64,000 bases of DNA from Latrodectus hesperus (taxonomy: Eukaryota; Arthropoda; Arachnida; Araneae; Theridiidae), in the NCBI GenBank assembly GCA_037975125.1, contig CM075854.1, positions 64,473,071 to 64,537,070 of the forward strand. Reading direction: 5' to 3'. The notes beneath the pieces were generated by a model that was not told the DNA's origin, made no database searches, and was given only the letters and a program-made list of their open reading frames with translations. This document shows positions 38,813 through 59,550 of the stretch, piece by piece (within the stretch, counting starts at the first letter, position 1; each line of letters opens with the position of its first letter). A program made the translations under genes and the position numbers.

Positions 38813-39010
38813 ATATTGCATCTCTTGCCTTCGGTTCAACTGCTCGTGGGTTCGAATCCCATCTCAGGCGTGGATGTTTGTAATGTCTTGGAATCCACTG
38901 TAAACAGTAGGTCTCGGTCCAATTAGCCCTCGTGTACAAACAAAGGTCTTTGTGCGACAAACTAAGCAAATATATAAAAATCGCACAGCAGACAGCCAAT
39001 TAGCTGCAAT
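38813..39010 (+). mobile_element. Second tRNA-derived SINE, 5' truncated
   Basis: A perfect Pol III B box GGTTCGAATCC is at 38849-38859 within a tRNA-like T arm, followed by GGCGTGGATGTTTGT and a body of about 140 bp. The A box is missing, so the 5' end is truncated or eroded. The tRNA-derived heads of this copy and the 15.6-kb SINE both run into GGATGTTT, but their bodies differ, so this is another subfamily. The right boundary is uncertain and no target duplication was found. Confidence 0.65.
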
Positions 39011-42557
<3,547 letters not shown>

Positions 42558-43804
42558 TTTCACATTCATGCTTATAGTGCATAAGTAGTTAGAGTTTAAA
42601 TTATGTTTGGAAAGACGAAGCCCGTGGTTAATCTTATTTTTTGTTCAAAATAATAGCATCAAAGATTTAGGATTGAATCTATATTTTTTTTCAGAAAAAT
42701 TTAATTTGGCACGTTGATAATAATTCTTTTACTGAAAGGTTTGTTCTTTTAACTATAATATAATATTTCATAAATTTTTTAATTCTAATCATGAGCTCTA
42801 TTCAACATACATATTACTGTATTGACAAGTGAAGCCCCAAAAACATCGAATTATTTCCGTGTAATAAAGAAACACGACGTAAAAAAGATCAAACTTGCTT
42901 TTTTCCCACTTCTTTATAGCAAGTTTCAAAACATATTTGAACATTTATTTCTGAAATGCATTTTATCTACTGCGAGTAAGACTTTCTTATTTAAGAAAAT
43001 AAATTAAAAAATTATAAAAGATATTTAAATCATTTAAAAGCAGTAAATAATTTAATAGATTAATTTAAAAATTGAAAATATTATTATTGGTTTTGTGGTG
43101 TGACTCAAACTTTTCTTCCATTCTTATAACAATCGATGCGATATAAATATTAAGAATAAGTAATAATAAAAACCAAAAAATATTGTATAGACATACGTAA
43201 TATAAACTTACTTGATTTTATACAAAATAACTTCTTTATTGTATAAGTATTTCATTATAAATTAACATTTTTTGCCTATTTTACAAAATGCATTTTATTT
43301 CTTAAAATGTTTGTTAGAATTAGACAAAAATATTTTTAAAATTTCTTATCAGTAATATCTGTAGGCAATAATTAAAATTTTTAAAAATTAAATTCAAAGC
43401 TTAAAATAATTTATAACTATTTTTTATTGATAGAATTTAATTTCTGAATATATTCTATCGTAAAATGTATGATAATTCTAATATATAAAACTGTTTCGTA
43501 AAAAAATTTCCTCACTTTGTCTCTAAGATTTTTATTCGACCAAAGAACCAAGTTTTATTATTCATCTTCACATTTAACTACATCACTATCATTTAAACTA
43601 ATTTTCCAAATGAATTTTTCATATTATTTTATTTAAAATTTTTTTCAGTAATATCGGCTGTTAATTGATACCTTTCAGAGTTTTCTAATTCTTTTACTAT
43701 TTTACGTCAAATGAATCATATATTTTGGAAATCCTTCTAAACAGGAAACTTTCTATTTCAATTACCATTTGTGTTCTGAAGCTAAAAATAAACTCCCTCA
43801 CCAG
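42558..43804. other. AT-rich stretch without recognised gene
   Basis: No feature can be supported. Confidence 0.5.
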
Positions 43805-44075
43805 TCTTTCGATCGTTCTGGAATGAAACTAACGAAATGTGAGAATAACGCAGAGGTAAATTAGAGCCTTCTAACCAGATGCAGGAAATTGGAACTACGT
43901 TGATTCATAGACCGAAATTTTGCAAAGGATTTCCAAATGCAGTTTGGTTAATCTTTCTTTGCTGAACAGTAAAGCACACTTTCAATATGTTTAAAACATG
44001 CAATTTCCACACTTGCTTAAATTTTTTATTTATTTATTGAACATTTTCAGAAACGTTATTCTTCAGTTTTAGTTT
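43805..44075 (+). repeat. Dispersed repeat, copy 2 (pair with 22.3 kb)
   Basis: Diverged copy of 22325-22590 in the same orientation. The best conserved block is ATATGTTTAAAACATG followed by YAATTTCC, with flanking matches in order. The class of element is unknown. Confidence 0.5.
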
Positions 44076-44258
44076 AGTGTAAAACTGATAAAGATGTTAT
44101 TAAAGAAAGTGCAGTTTGCTGCTAGCCTAATAAATGAACTAGATGCATGAAAAATGTCACAAGAATAATACTGATGATTTTATTGTTTTGGAAAGTCCAA
44201 AGAATACAATCTTAGGAAAACTGTTCTCTATTTTCGTTTTTTGATGATATATAAATAA

Positions 44259-44371
<113 letters not shown>

Positions 44372-44590
44372 AACATAAATTAATTCCGCTAAGACAATTT
44401 TCAAAAAATTTCTACTTTTGTCTAAAAGTCTTAAAATAAAAAATATATTCTCAAATTACTATTAATCTTAACTTTCAGGAGATACCAATAAAATTCCGAT
44501 ACATTAATGGTGGCCGTAGCTTTTAAATGTACAGTAATTTGCTTTCTTGTTATTTAAATGTCATCTTAGAAAATATTATAAAATCTAAGA

Positions 44591-45820
<1,230 letters not shown>

Positions 45821-45827
45821 AGTCTTA

Positions 45828-46115
45828 AATTTCTTTGGTAACATTTGACATTTTTCTGTATTTACTGATTGTGTGATGATTGCTTATTTTTAATTTTATG
45901 ATTTGGTCTTGCATATAATTTGCTGCCTTATTTATAGTTTGGTATGGTTTTGAGGTGTAATAGCTTTTTTTGTTTAGACTTTCGTGTTTGGTCACTGCAG
46001 AAAAGCCATACTTTGCACAAATTTGGTCAACACCCCCTGTTAAATCTGGCTTGGTTGATACTTTTTTCCATAATGTTCTTTGATGTTCTATGTCTCTTTT
46101 TATAATGAATTCTTT
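45828..46115 (-). CDS. Unrecognised open coding-like stretch, 96 codons, no start codon
   Basis: A minus-strand frame is open between stops at 46116-46118 and 45825-45827. It reads RTLWKKVSTKPDLTGG, then VDQICAKYGFSAVTKHES, then SYYTSKPYQTINKAANYMQD. The amino-acid mix is balanced, unlike the Lys/Asn/Phe/Ile-rich chance frames elsewhere. I do not recognise the family. A neighbouring minus-strand frame (46100-46276; KGLAIHTVQNHIYIIQNF) may be the upstream part after a frameshift. The likeliest explanations are an old transposon gene or a single exon of an unknown gene. Confidence 0.35.
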
Positions 46116-46274
46116 TTAATTTTTATGTTTAATGTTCTCTTATTAGGTTTGTTTTTAGATTTCAAGTGTAAAAAATTTTGGATTATATATATATGGTTTT
46201 GCACCGTGTGGATTGCTAATCCTTTACTTAATTTTGTGTATTTATTAATATTGCATTTATTGTAATATTTCTTG

Positions 46275-46334
46275 CCACATACACACACAGATACACACAG
46301 ACACACACACAGACACACATACAGACACACACAT
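46275..46334. repeat. (CA)n-type microsatellite, interrupted
   Basis: About 60 bp of ACACAC with GACA and TACA variants. Confidence 0.9.
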
Positions 46335-47748
<1,414 letters not shown>

Positions 47749-49232
47749 AGATTATTGGTATCAGGCTAAAATAAATGAGCTAAAATATTTATTATTAGAA
47801 TGAGTACAAGGAATTTGAAGAGGGTAATACCTACAAACAATTATCTCAGATAAATGTTTTGTTTGCTTACATTTATGGCATTATGTAAATATATATACAT
47901 ACTTATCACTATCATTTATTTGCTGGGTCATCGTCGTTTAGAAATTAAATCGCAAATCGTTTTGCTGATATCACGTAAGTAGCCAGATATTCATAAGCTG
48001 ATTATTTATGAATTAATGAAATTAACAATTTTATGAAATACTATAATTGACTCTAGTTTCCAGTTAATAATCAAATCTTGCAAATAACAATTTTCTCTGA
48101 AGATATCAGTATATCATTTATTCGTCAAATAGTTTGTTAATGTCTCAGGGGAGTTCTGAAAGATTTGATTTATAGCTATATATGCAAATTTAAAAGTTAG
48201 GAGACATGCAAATTCTCATGCAAAATATATGGCATAATGTAGCATAATATGAAAAATAAAATTTAAAATCTGAATAATTTTTACTGGGTTTTCTTTTGTT
48301 TGAAAATGCAAAGATGAAAAGAACTTCATCTACAAATGCTCATTACGGTTTCCATCATTTTTGAAGGATACTTATTTTAAGTATCTTTAAGAAACTCCTT
48401 TAAAAGTCTTTATTTGTTATACCATTTCCAAATTAATAATACTGACCGCAAAAATCTCTCAGTTTGAAATAAATTTCAATGTGATTTTCATTTTAGAATA
48501 AAAGAGTTATGAAACAAAATTATAGCATTCATTTTTTTAAAATAATTTTTAGTTAAGAGGTATGCTAACACACACAGTATAATTAATTTTATTTGCAATT
48601 ACCAACTACTAACAAAATTTTTAAAATTCTTTTCTGAAAAATAATTTACAATCAATAAATAATGAATAAAAGAAAGCAAAAAAATATTTAGAATCTTTAT
48701 TGACATTAGACGGTGTTCTCTAATTTCCTATTAAATTTTCTTCAACACATTTTTACACCACATTTTTCCAAGAGTATATTGAAGAAATAACATTATTAAA
48801 AGAGTTTCTCTTGAGAAATTATAATATAAACAAATTTCTACTGAATGAGGCTTAATGAAGAAATAAAGCTATTATATGATAAAAATGAAAGCATTAAATT
48901 ATGTACAAAAATATAGTCTCTAATTTATATCTTTGAAGCATTGCTTACAAATTTGTTAGTAAAACTTATATGTATTTTATGTTTAGATAAACTAATTATA
49001 TTTGGCTATTTCAATGTTAAATCCAATAAATATTTGAAGGCAGAGACAATAAAGTTGTATTTTATCTTACATTTCTGTAATTATTGTATTTCTTTCTATT
49101 TGTTTTTTTTTCTATTACAGTACATTGTATTATTCTTCTATTTTTTTATTTTATCACTATTTTTTTATAATTTTTTAGCTAAAATGTACATAATTTTATT
49201 AACAGTTTATTTCTGTTAGCCTGAATTAAAAT
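47749..49232. other. AT-rich stretch without recognised gene
   Basis: No feature can be supported. The 92-codon frame near 48941-49219 is T-rich low complexity. Confidence 0.5.
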
Positions 49233-49239
49233 TATATAT

Positions 49240-49325
<86 letters not shown>
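49233..49325. repeat. (TA)n microsatellite, about 93 bp
   Basis: Alternating AT with a phase break near 49251. Confidence 0.97.
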
Positions 49326-49328
<3 letters not shown>

Positions 49329-52300
49329 CATATTAAAATTACATGAAATAATATAAATTATAAGCTTCATTTACCATTTAAAAATTGCATTTAAGTGCCA
49401 GAAATGCATTTTTCATATATATAGTTCATATAGATTTTGTGCATAAAAACACCCAGTAGAATTTAATGGGGAATATGATATAAAAATTAACTATGTGAAT
49501 AATTGTATTCATTTTCTGATCTTTTGTTAACTGGGTAATAATTTTGACATTTTTAAAATCCACCAACTTTTTAATTGCTTACTTGTTATTTTGTAAAATT
49601 ACTTATTTTACATTTGAATAAAAACATATTAAATGATACGCTTATTTTATATAAACTATTGAAATTTAAAAAATCTGGAAATTCATCTTAAAATAATCTT
49701 AAACGAATAATTGTTATAAAATATGTTATTTTTCACTGCAATTGAGACAACTAACAATTTTCATTGTATTTGAAATTAATATTTCGTATTTTAATTATCA
49801 TAATTATTTTCGAAGGAAATTAATTTATTTTCGAAATCATCTTTTTTCACACATCACACTAAAATATTCCATATAATAAAAAGAATTTCATTTCAAAATT
49901 ATATCAAAGAGTCCTCAGACACTGTCTGTACGCTTAAATATGACGTACTTTTTTACACACAGAATAATTTCTTAAAAATAAACTGCAACCTTAATTAAAT
50001 ATTCATTTGAAATGTATATCCAAGTGACCAATTAGTTCAAGAGAGAAATTTTAAAAGTACTTTTTTAAGAATAATGCAATTTAATTATCTCCATGAAAAT
50101 ACGCAAGAAATAAAAAACTCATTTCACTGAATAAAACTGCATTTTTGAATGAAATATGATTTGAATTCTTTATCTAGGAAAAATGCTTCAAGTGCTTTAG
50201 AAAAACCTTTTCAGTTTGATTCTGGATAAATTCTATTTTCAGTGTTTATTGAATAGGGACTTTTATATATTTCTTCCTCCATCGTAAACTGCTTTTTCCC
50301 TTTTCAGTAACCATATCCTCCTGTCAGTACTCTTGAAACAATCAACCACTAGACACACTTTTTTGAATTTGAAGAATGTCATCTTTCTTTAAGGAAAAAC
50401 ACAGTATTCTTCAAAATAAATCTTCGAATAAAACGGAGTTCAAGTGCCAAGAACAGGAACTGGATTGACACGTTACTGAAAAGCTTAAGTCTTCATCGTT
50501 TATTTTTTTTATCCACTTTTCTTCGCAATTTAATTTCCGTAACAATTTCTAGAGAAAACGAAATTTTCTCTGAAGAGATGAATAGAGGGAAAATATACGA
50601 AAGTTTTTTGGAAATTAAATAATCTAGTCTTTAACATTATTTATTTAATCTTTGAATAAATAAATATGGAATAAAATTTAGATAATGTTTATTATAAAGG
50701 ATAATTGAAATCAAAACGGAAACATCAACTAAAATTTTTTTAATCTTTCAGTGCTCTATTGTTGAAGTTATTGCAATATTTTCTAACACTTTTTTAATAT
50801 CCGTTGCAATTGAGCATAACGAAAATTGTTTTCTGAAATAGTGTACCATACATACGATTGATGAGTAGAAAATTTGGAAATCTTCTAATGAACAGTTAAC
50901 AAAAGTGGACATAGGAAATAATAAATAAACCCCCTTAATTAACAGATCCACTATGATCGAATCTGAGACCCTTCACTTTAAAGCCCACACATAATTTTTT
51001 TTAACTTGAGCTTCTGGAATTTGATTGAAAAATAATTAACTTTTTGAAATAAAATTTGATCGAAATTAGGGAATTAGTTTAAGTGCATGAAATTGTTTAT
51101 TAAAATGGAAAATATATGTGCTTTTAAGTAATTAAAATGTTCAATTAACAAACTTTTACATTAAATTGCATTGCTTCATTGTTTGATGTCTTTGCATGAC
51201 ATAATGTCAGAATATGTATCATCTAAAACTTACTGATAAAACAGGTCAAAATCATAGTAAAATTCTGTCTCTGTACTGAGGATAAATTAATACTGCATAA
51301 TATTATTGAATGACTTAATAATAACCTAAAATAAAAATTTTTCCTCCATTTTTCTTTTTAAAGAAATGGATTGTTTTGGTTAATTAACATGATTACAGTA
51401 CACTAGCAATGCATTTTTGATAACTGTTATATGGTGACAAAATCTTGATTTTAAATTTAATTAGATCTTTTAATGTGTTTTTAAAAAATATCTTAGAAGG
51501 CACCCTTTCTACACACAATAATTTTTCATTTAAAATTATCTTTGAGTTTTATTTAAAGTAAAAACTATTGAAATATTAATTTAATATTGTCTTATTTTTA
51601 CTCCGCATATCCTAGCAAAGCATAAATAATATTCAACATTTCAGAAATGAAACTATGAAAAAGTGAAAAACCTAAATTTTGACTTGTAGACACTTAATAG
51701 TTAAGCGAAATTTTATAAAAACCACAAGTTTTCTATTCACTTTATGTCTTTGAAATATAAACCTTAAGATAGGAGAAAATAAATGAAGACTAGTATTAAT
51801 GTCAACGAAACAAACTTATCATTTACTAATTTTCGTATAAGCATTAGTCACAACCTAAAGACCATATTCAACAAATGAATTTATATTTGTAGGATATACA
51901 TTAAGGGGAATAAAAACAATTTTTATCAGTTTTATTATGTTTTCAATACAAGTAAATTTCATATGAATTTAATGTGTGTGCATTGCCTAAATAGGAATAT
52001 GAATATAAAGATTACTCAAGTAAATTTCAAAGATTCACCATGCAAGATACAAAAATAAAACTAGAAAAAATTTCGCTTCAAATCCTAGGATTTTAATATA
52101 TATGAGACATTTGGATATTGACAGAATAAATTTATTACTTTCATATGTGCTGAAATATTTATTACTAGTGAAATATTTGAAGAAAATTTTGAAAACTATT
52201 TCTAATAATGTGAAGTGGAAATTAAATAAGCAAGTAAAACTTTTGCAGTTAAAGTGATAAATTTGATGACAGAACTAATTAGCGAATAGAGCTTTCTCAT

Positions 52301-53549
52301 AAATTTTCATTAGTATTACGCATATTATTTCAACTTATTCATATGTAATATTAATTACTGAGTGTGTCAGTGATATGCTTGAATATAGTGAAGCTATTAA
52401 AATTTGAGTCTGCTTCTTTACACTGCGAAAATGATCTTTGAGATTAAAGACGAAAAATGCTTATGAAAGTATTTAATTATAATAATTAATATTAGCTCAA
52501 AATTTTGGTAAAATGATATGAACTCATTATTACCTCTGACTGTAATACTGGTTTCTTTGCAATGTAAGGTCCCACATTCGAGGTCAGTCTCTATAAAGCA
52601 ATTTGAGTTAAAATTGCATTTTTGCTTTATATATTCCCATTTGTTAAATTAAATGAATGTGAGATTCTCGAATTTGAATCTCTTGAGATGTGAAAAATAT
52701 AGTTTTATTAAAAACAACAATGGTAGTTATTGTAAAAATTATAATAGTAATTAAATATGAGGTGCAAAATATATATTGAATCTGAATATGGTACACAAAA
52801 TTAACGCTTCAAAACAATTCAGTAAATTTATTAATTTTATATACGAATATTGTTAAATGTTAAATATAAAGTGAAAATTTAAAAATATATTTCATGTTTT
52901 TGTAGCTATAAATGTTAAATAATAAATATAGGTATAAATAATAATTGTAAGGAAATTTTAATGGTATGTGGCTTCAAATTAATCTAGTTAAAATAACACA
53001 CACTTAAATCAATATTTAATATATACTGTAGAAAATTATATATTATTCTTGTTACAGTAAATTTTGATTAAAAAGGAAAAATACAATTCCTTATTGGAGT
53101 ATCAATATTATATACTTTCTCACAGTATTTGATGTGTATCGAAACGTCGTTAAAACATTTTTGACCCTGATGAGAAATATTTTTTATTTAATTTCAAAAT
53201 TGTTAAGTGAAATGTGTATCTATATCTATAATTTGAAATTGAAATTATATATATAAATATATATACTCTCTGATTATTTTATATATTTTTAAACTGATAC
53301 ATAAATAAAGGTTAAAAATCCATAACAAAAGAATAATTTGTTACAAAAATTTGGAAACCTGCTAGCAAAATGGTGGCTCTAGAATTTACTAAGCATTTTT
53401 TTGAAAAAGTGTTTTACAGCACATATTATAATTATGATTCATATCTTCTTATGAAAGTTTAAGGTATTTCTAACATCAAATTGAGTCAATACACTTTTTG
53501 ATTGGCTGAGCATAAAAGGCATCCGATTTCACTTCCAAAATAATCGCTT
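49326..53549. other. Gene desert
   Basis: AT-rich throughout with no recognisable coding, RNA or mobile sequence. Confidence 0.5.
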
Positions 53550-53610
53550 AATATGTACGTATTCAATTTGGGCAAAATCTGGAGCTCGTGTTGACCATGG
53601 ACGAGTTTCA
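53550..53610 (-). pseudogene. Small relic of a Tc1-like transposase
   Basis: The minus strand reads RPWSTRAPDFAQIEYVH. This lines up with the LPWPARSPDLSPIENVW block around the last catalytic Glu of Tc1 transposases and keeps W, R, P, D and I-E. Nothing else of the element can be identified, so it is either very old or a small fragment. Confidence 0.4.
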
Positions 53611-56600
53611 GTTTTTCGTTGGTACTCACTTATTACTGATACTAATTTTTTTTAACAATGGGATTGAACAATTTGTTCTTGAAGATAAGTTTCTAAGGGC
53701 TGCACCTTAAAATTATAATTACCTTCAGAATAATATCTTTCTATATCTAAGCATTTCTTTCAAATGCTGGCTGTGTTTTCAATCTTATTTATTTTATTAT
53801 AGAGAAATTCTTTGGCAATAATGTTTTCTTGAATATTAGTATTTATAAATGGCTCTATACAATGGATGATGAATAATTCATTAAGTCAAACTTTTGAGGC
53901 TTGATGAAAAGGTTTTTAACATTTGTTTTAACCTTTGAATATTAATTGACACAAATGTTTGTGTTAATATTATAATGATGATTTATTTAAGCCTTTTTAT
54001 GCCTTACGATTTACAGTTTAAACATTACTTCCATATTAAGAAAAATAACTAATTTCTTGGAAACTATTATGAAACAAAAATATTTATATTTATAGATATA
54101 TATTTGTAAACCTGTGTATGTACATAATGAAAATATAGTTTGCTTAAAATTATAGAATCATTTACATTTAAATGAAAATATGATAACTATTATTGCAAAA
54201 CTCTATTTATTAAGTTGCTCTGTATAGAAATAATTAAGTTAATCAGTCTGGAAAATGCCGTGTTTTTACTTCCAGAATTAATTCAGAATTTATATCAAGA
54301 TTTCCCTTTTGTGAGTCATACTGAATCTTTCTTAAATAAGATTTTCTTTACTCTCTACATAGTTGGCGTTCTTTAAGAGTATATGTACCACTCCTTCTCT
54401 GAGCACTTAGCAACTTGATATCATAGTTTTCTCACCAAATGACAGCTATTTTACTCAGAAAACAAGCGATATACCAATTACTTGTTTACCCTCTCTGAAA
54501 AATAAGACAAAAATAAAGAAGCGCTACTTCAAAAGAATATCTATACATTAATGTCAAAATAATTAATATCTCATAATTTGCATGCGTTGCAATTTGAATA
54601 AGAAAGCGTACATTAAAACTTTGATATTCCGACCATAGGTCAAAATTAATTGAAAAATAATTTATTGACTTTTCATCTTTGTAAGCTGTTTTTAATAATA
54701 AAAATTAGTCCTTTTCAAATTTTTATACAAATTAACATCAATTAAATGTCCTTTTATGTCATATTTATATCTCACTATCAGAATTCAGTGGTAGAATAGA
54801 GCAAAAATTTCCATTTCTCTCAATTTGGAAAAGATAACTAAATAGTTTTCTTGGCATTCTAAATTGTGATGTAAGACATTTTATAAAGTGTAGAAAAGAT
54901 ATGCTGAAATGCAATATGAAAATATATGGTTAGTATTATATGAAAAAAAACATTTCTTTAGATTTTAAAGGTATTTTTTGAGCATGAAAATTCATTTAAA
55001 AAATTGTACTTAATTAAATTTGGTTACAATATGCATATGGTTTCATATCATTATAAACAAAACCTACTGGAAGATATTTTGCTCAAAATTATTGCTATAA
55101 AATTATTTAACTCTATCCTTCCTTACAATTTGAAATATAACCAAATTTATTTTTGTTCAATGAAATAATTATTTAAAGCATTTGTGTCTTTTTGATAATT
55201 ATAAATTATATTTTTTGAAATATTCTAATTAAAATTCATAGTAAACAAAATATTTTGAATAAAAAATGGATACTCTTTAAAAGAGAGGCTTTAATTAAGT
55301 CTATGGATTCTAATTTTTACTACAATATCTTTGTAAAATTCTTTGAACTGGCCAAACAATTAACCAGAGAAGGGAAATTTCAAAAGGTTAATTTAGTCAT
55401 GTTTTCAATTGTCAAATGACTTGATTAGAAAACTTTATGAATCTTGATTTTTGAAGTATAACGAAATTGAGCCATAAAACTCATCTAGTTTGATAACTCA
55501 TAAATTTCAAGTTTTTGAGTGACAACCATTAAATTCATAGGAAATATTTGGAGAACATGTTTAATTTTATGAAACAAATTCTACATTAGTAGCTTAAAAA
55601 TAATTGAAATTAGAAAACAAGCATTTTAAATACTATTAATGGCTTTCTACTGATATTAAATTTATATTTATATTTGTTCCAATTTATGTTCCACATATTT
55701 AACAGGATCGTTTTTCAATTTACTTGTCTTGAGATAGTCAATGAAAAGTGTTTCTAACAAAAGTCTCACCAAGATAACACTCGATAGGTTGAACGCAGTT
55801 CCTGTGATTAAAATTCTGTGAAAGAGGTGACGATTTTATGTCAATATTTGTGACATTTACTTCGCATATTTATAATTTAGGAAAGAAAGAATTTTATGAC
55901 AATTGAAGTCTAGAGTCATTCGCTTGTGTCAACAGGAGATAAGATATCAAAGATATATTTAACACATGCCAAACGTTCAAAGCTCAGTGGAAATCCCTTT
56001 TTCGAACTTAATAAATCAATGGTAAATGATTACATCTGTCACTTTTTATTTTCATACAATGTCAGTCACAAGCGTTTATAGGGAATTTTTAAATGATAAC
56101 AGAAGTCATTGCTTTGTTATCTCTGTGAGATATTAAATCTTTTTTCTTAGAATTAATTGCAAGGGTTATTTGTCGAATATTCAACAAGCAAAAATTACAA
56201 CATATGAAAGTTTGCAATCTTTAATATTACATCGATTCATGTTAAAAGTGATCCAATGATTATAAATGATATTTATGATTTATAAACTTGAACTATATTG
56301 AAAAAAACGAGAATCCCATTAAATTATTTTGTAGTGAAAAAACTTCTCTTAAATTAAATATACTAATCTTTATTATTTCCTGTGAAATTATTTCTATGAT
56401 GTATTGTTATTTCGTCTGATTACGGAAACTGAGTTGCTGATATCTTCAAAATACAGTGTACTTGTTACGAAAGTAATTCTTATAGAATCAATCAAAAGGG
56501 ATATTTACTTCATAATTACCAAGAGGAAATTGGATCACACCAGATTCAAGATTCAGTCCTTTTCTTAGTGTTATATATTTTACAAGTAAAAAAAAGTCAA

Positions 56601-59209
56601 CTGTAAAAAAACGGTTCTATATTTCCCAGATTTTTTTTAACAAAATCAAATTGGAACAAAACTTTAAAAATTTACATTTTGTCTCAATTTAAGTAATATG
56701 CTTTTTGCCAATTTAATACCGTTGATTGATTTCTAGCTGAAACGAGAAATATAATAATAAGAAAACAATAGCAGTTTTGGAGTAGAACGGCGTCTCAATA
56801 AAATAACAATATTCATCAAAAACATATCATTTTTAAAAATCTGTGCCTATTGATTTTCATTTCTTTTTGTAATTGAACACAAAAGAGCATTCTTTCTTTA
56901 AAGAAAGGTGTATCTTGAAATTATTGTAAAAATATAAAATACTTCTTTAAAAATGACAATTTAAAATTAATAAAATTGTTAAGAAAATAAATAAGATATT
57001 AAAATGTTCAAATTTTGTGATAGTTTCAATTAATAATAATATTATTTATTAACCATTACTAATTGAATTTTACATTCTTTATGATCGTTAAGATATTAAA
57101 ACATACAATAAAGAAATCTCTGAAAACATAAAATTCAAATATACTTGTAAGAAATAAATTTCTCGTAATTAACATTCCGAAAAATTTTATATGTTTCCGA
57201 TAAATTTAATGCATTATAAAAAAAACTAATTTCTTGTTCACAGTAATGTTTTCCAAACAATGTGTTTTAAGTAGATACACATTTAGAGATAACTCTACCA
57301 CCAATGAATAAAAAAATTAAGAATTACAGAAGATTAGGGAATATTGCGAGATAAGATATGGTCTTGCAAATGTAATGCTGATACAGAAACTTTAATGGGA
57401 AATGACACTTTTTTTCCATTATTATGGTAGACTGAAATTGGATTTATCTTTGCTCAAAAAGCGAAAGCATATAAATCAGAGTTAAAACCCACATTTGTGT
57501 TCCTCATTATTTTAAATATAATAAAAATTAAATTTGAAACCCACTTCCATTCAAAAAGATTTCAATAACAATACGCATTAATTAGTAAAAAATATTTTCC
57601 ATTAAATTTGAAATCCTTTCATATGTGAAATGATTTAAAAAATAAATACGATTCATATTACCAATCTATGGAATATTCAAAAGTAGGTGAAATAACAAAT
57701 ATTATTGTGGTAAAAAAATCACTTCATTAATACCAAAATAGATTTGTTATGAAATGATAAAAAATGATATCAACTGTCAAATGTGCAAAAATATTTCTTT
57801 TAAATGAAAAGTCTTAATGTTATGAAGAATTTTCATTTAAATGATATGAAGAAAAAGAGCACAAGACGCCTAATATGAGTATTACGTTATTAAAATTAAA
57901 AAATGCTAATATTAAATTCTTTTTTTAAATTGAATAATAATTTATACAAGTTTTTTGAATTTTTATTATCTACCATATCATTTTATTTACTGTCATTGAA
58001 AGCTTGAAATAAAACAGGATTTTGCATATTAATCAATATATTTAATATTTAGTTTTAATAAAACAAATATACATGGCATTATTTATTATTTGATGCACGA
58101 ATATTATTCAATATATTTGATTATTTATAAAAGTAATAATTCTCTTTACCGTACATAGCAAATTTTTGTTATAATAATTCTGTAAACTCATTAATTTCAC
58201 TTTGCAACTAATAATTTCTATGAGAAGCAAATGTTACGATAAATATATGTTCTATGAATAATTCATAAGAGCAAGTATTACAAAACTACTGTGATTTAAT
58301 GAGATATATTTATTTCTAATTGCGTTTTGTTTGGGTAAAACTATTATGTATAACTAGATAAAACACTCATGTATTTTTAATTCCTGAATAATTATCGTAA
58401 TTATGTTTGTAGAAATTTTGAAAAAAATTTTGGAGATATCTGCTTAATATATACATGCAGGTTAATTTTATTGTATACGAAATAAGATAAGCCAAAAAGG
58501 TTGGTTAATTTCAGGGGTAAACATAAAAAGAACACTTCTACTGAACAGAAAATTTTAATTTATATAAATCATGATTTTAACTTGTTTTAATGAACAGTAT
58601 TTAAATGCAACTAGTTAAAATAATAAAATATCTTAAGCATATATTTATTATTTTGAAGTAATTTGATATTTATAAATAATGTTAATGTTAGTTTATTTGA
58701 ACAAGTTATATTATATTATAGAGATATTTATCGAAAAATAATGAAATAATAAAAAATTAAAAAAAATGCAAACTTTCCATAGTTTGAAATATTTATATTT
58801 GCAGTCTTATTAAAATTATAAGTATGTTCTTCATGCTATCGTGTTCGTTACATTTTTATTTACTTTAAAATGGTTAATAGATATTTATATGGCTATAATT
58901 TTTATTATTAGTTTATTACTAAATCACAATTTTAAAAGGGGATTTAAAATTTTTAAAAAACAATAATGTTCATGAGAAAGACATTTTTTCCAGATCAAAC
59001 ACCTGTTTGAATTCGTTACCTATTTTGAGTTTAATATATAATGTAAAAGCACTATGAACTTTTTCTTCTTATATTTAGGATTTGAAACAGTAGCAAGTGT
59101 AGGGATATAAAAAGCAATAAGAGAGAACCACTCAACTATGGGGTGTTAAAGAGTCGATGAGAAATTGACCTTTAGATAACAGAGAATAGACGAGTGACCA
59201 CACTCTAAA
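53611..59209. other. Gene desert
   Basis: AT-rich with no recognisable gene, RNA or mobile element. Confidence 0.5.
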
Positions 59210-59550
59210 AAAAGCACTGTAATTTTATAGCAAAATGTGCTGGCGTTTTGGGCACCAGTACAATATGCTGTAAATTTTACAGCATATTCGTAAAATTTTT
59301 ACAGTTATTTTTGCTGTAATTTTTACAGCACTTTTCACTGTAATTTTTCAGCAGTTTTCACTGTAATTTTTACAGCATTTTCACTGTAATTTTTACAACA
59401 CTTTTTACTGTAATTTTTACAGCACTTTTTATTGTAATTTTACAGCACTTTTTACTGTAATTTTACAGGACTTTTTATTGTTATTTCTATAGCACTTTTT
59501 ATTGTTATTTTTACAGCACGTTTTACTATGCATTTTGCTGCATATTCTAC
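59210..59550. repeat. Minisatellite of self-complementary 23-24-bp units
   Basis: About ten units with consensus ACTGTAATTTTTACAGCACT plus a few T occur from about 59313 to 59550, at starts near 59314, 59338, 59361, 59384, 59408, 59432, 59455, 59478, 59502 and 59526. Each unit contains CTGTAA and TTACAG in opposite orientation, so every unit can form its own small hairpin. The left flank (59210-59290) holds related, less regular copies and a GTGCTGG...CCAGTAC inverted repeat. The sequence may be the subterminal array of an unrecognised DNA transposon. The right-hand units are the most degenerate. Confidence 0.85.

Noticed and set aside
38757..38999. 80-codon minus-strand frame containing RWDSNPRA
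   Set aside because: That peptide is the antisense translation of the tRNA B box of a SINE, a common annotation artefact.
52545..52610. Possible third SINE head (GGTCCCACATTCGAGG)
   Set aside because: The B box does not fit at enough positions and no A box lies at the right distance.
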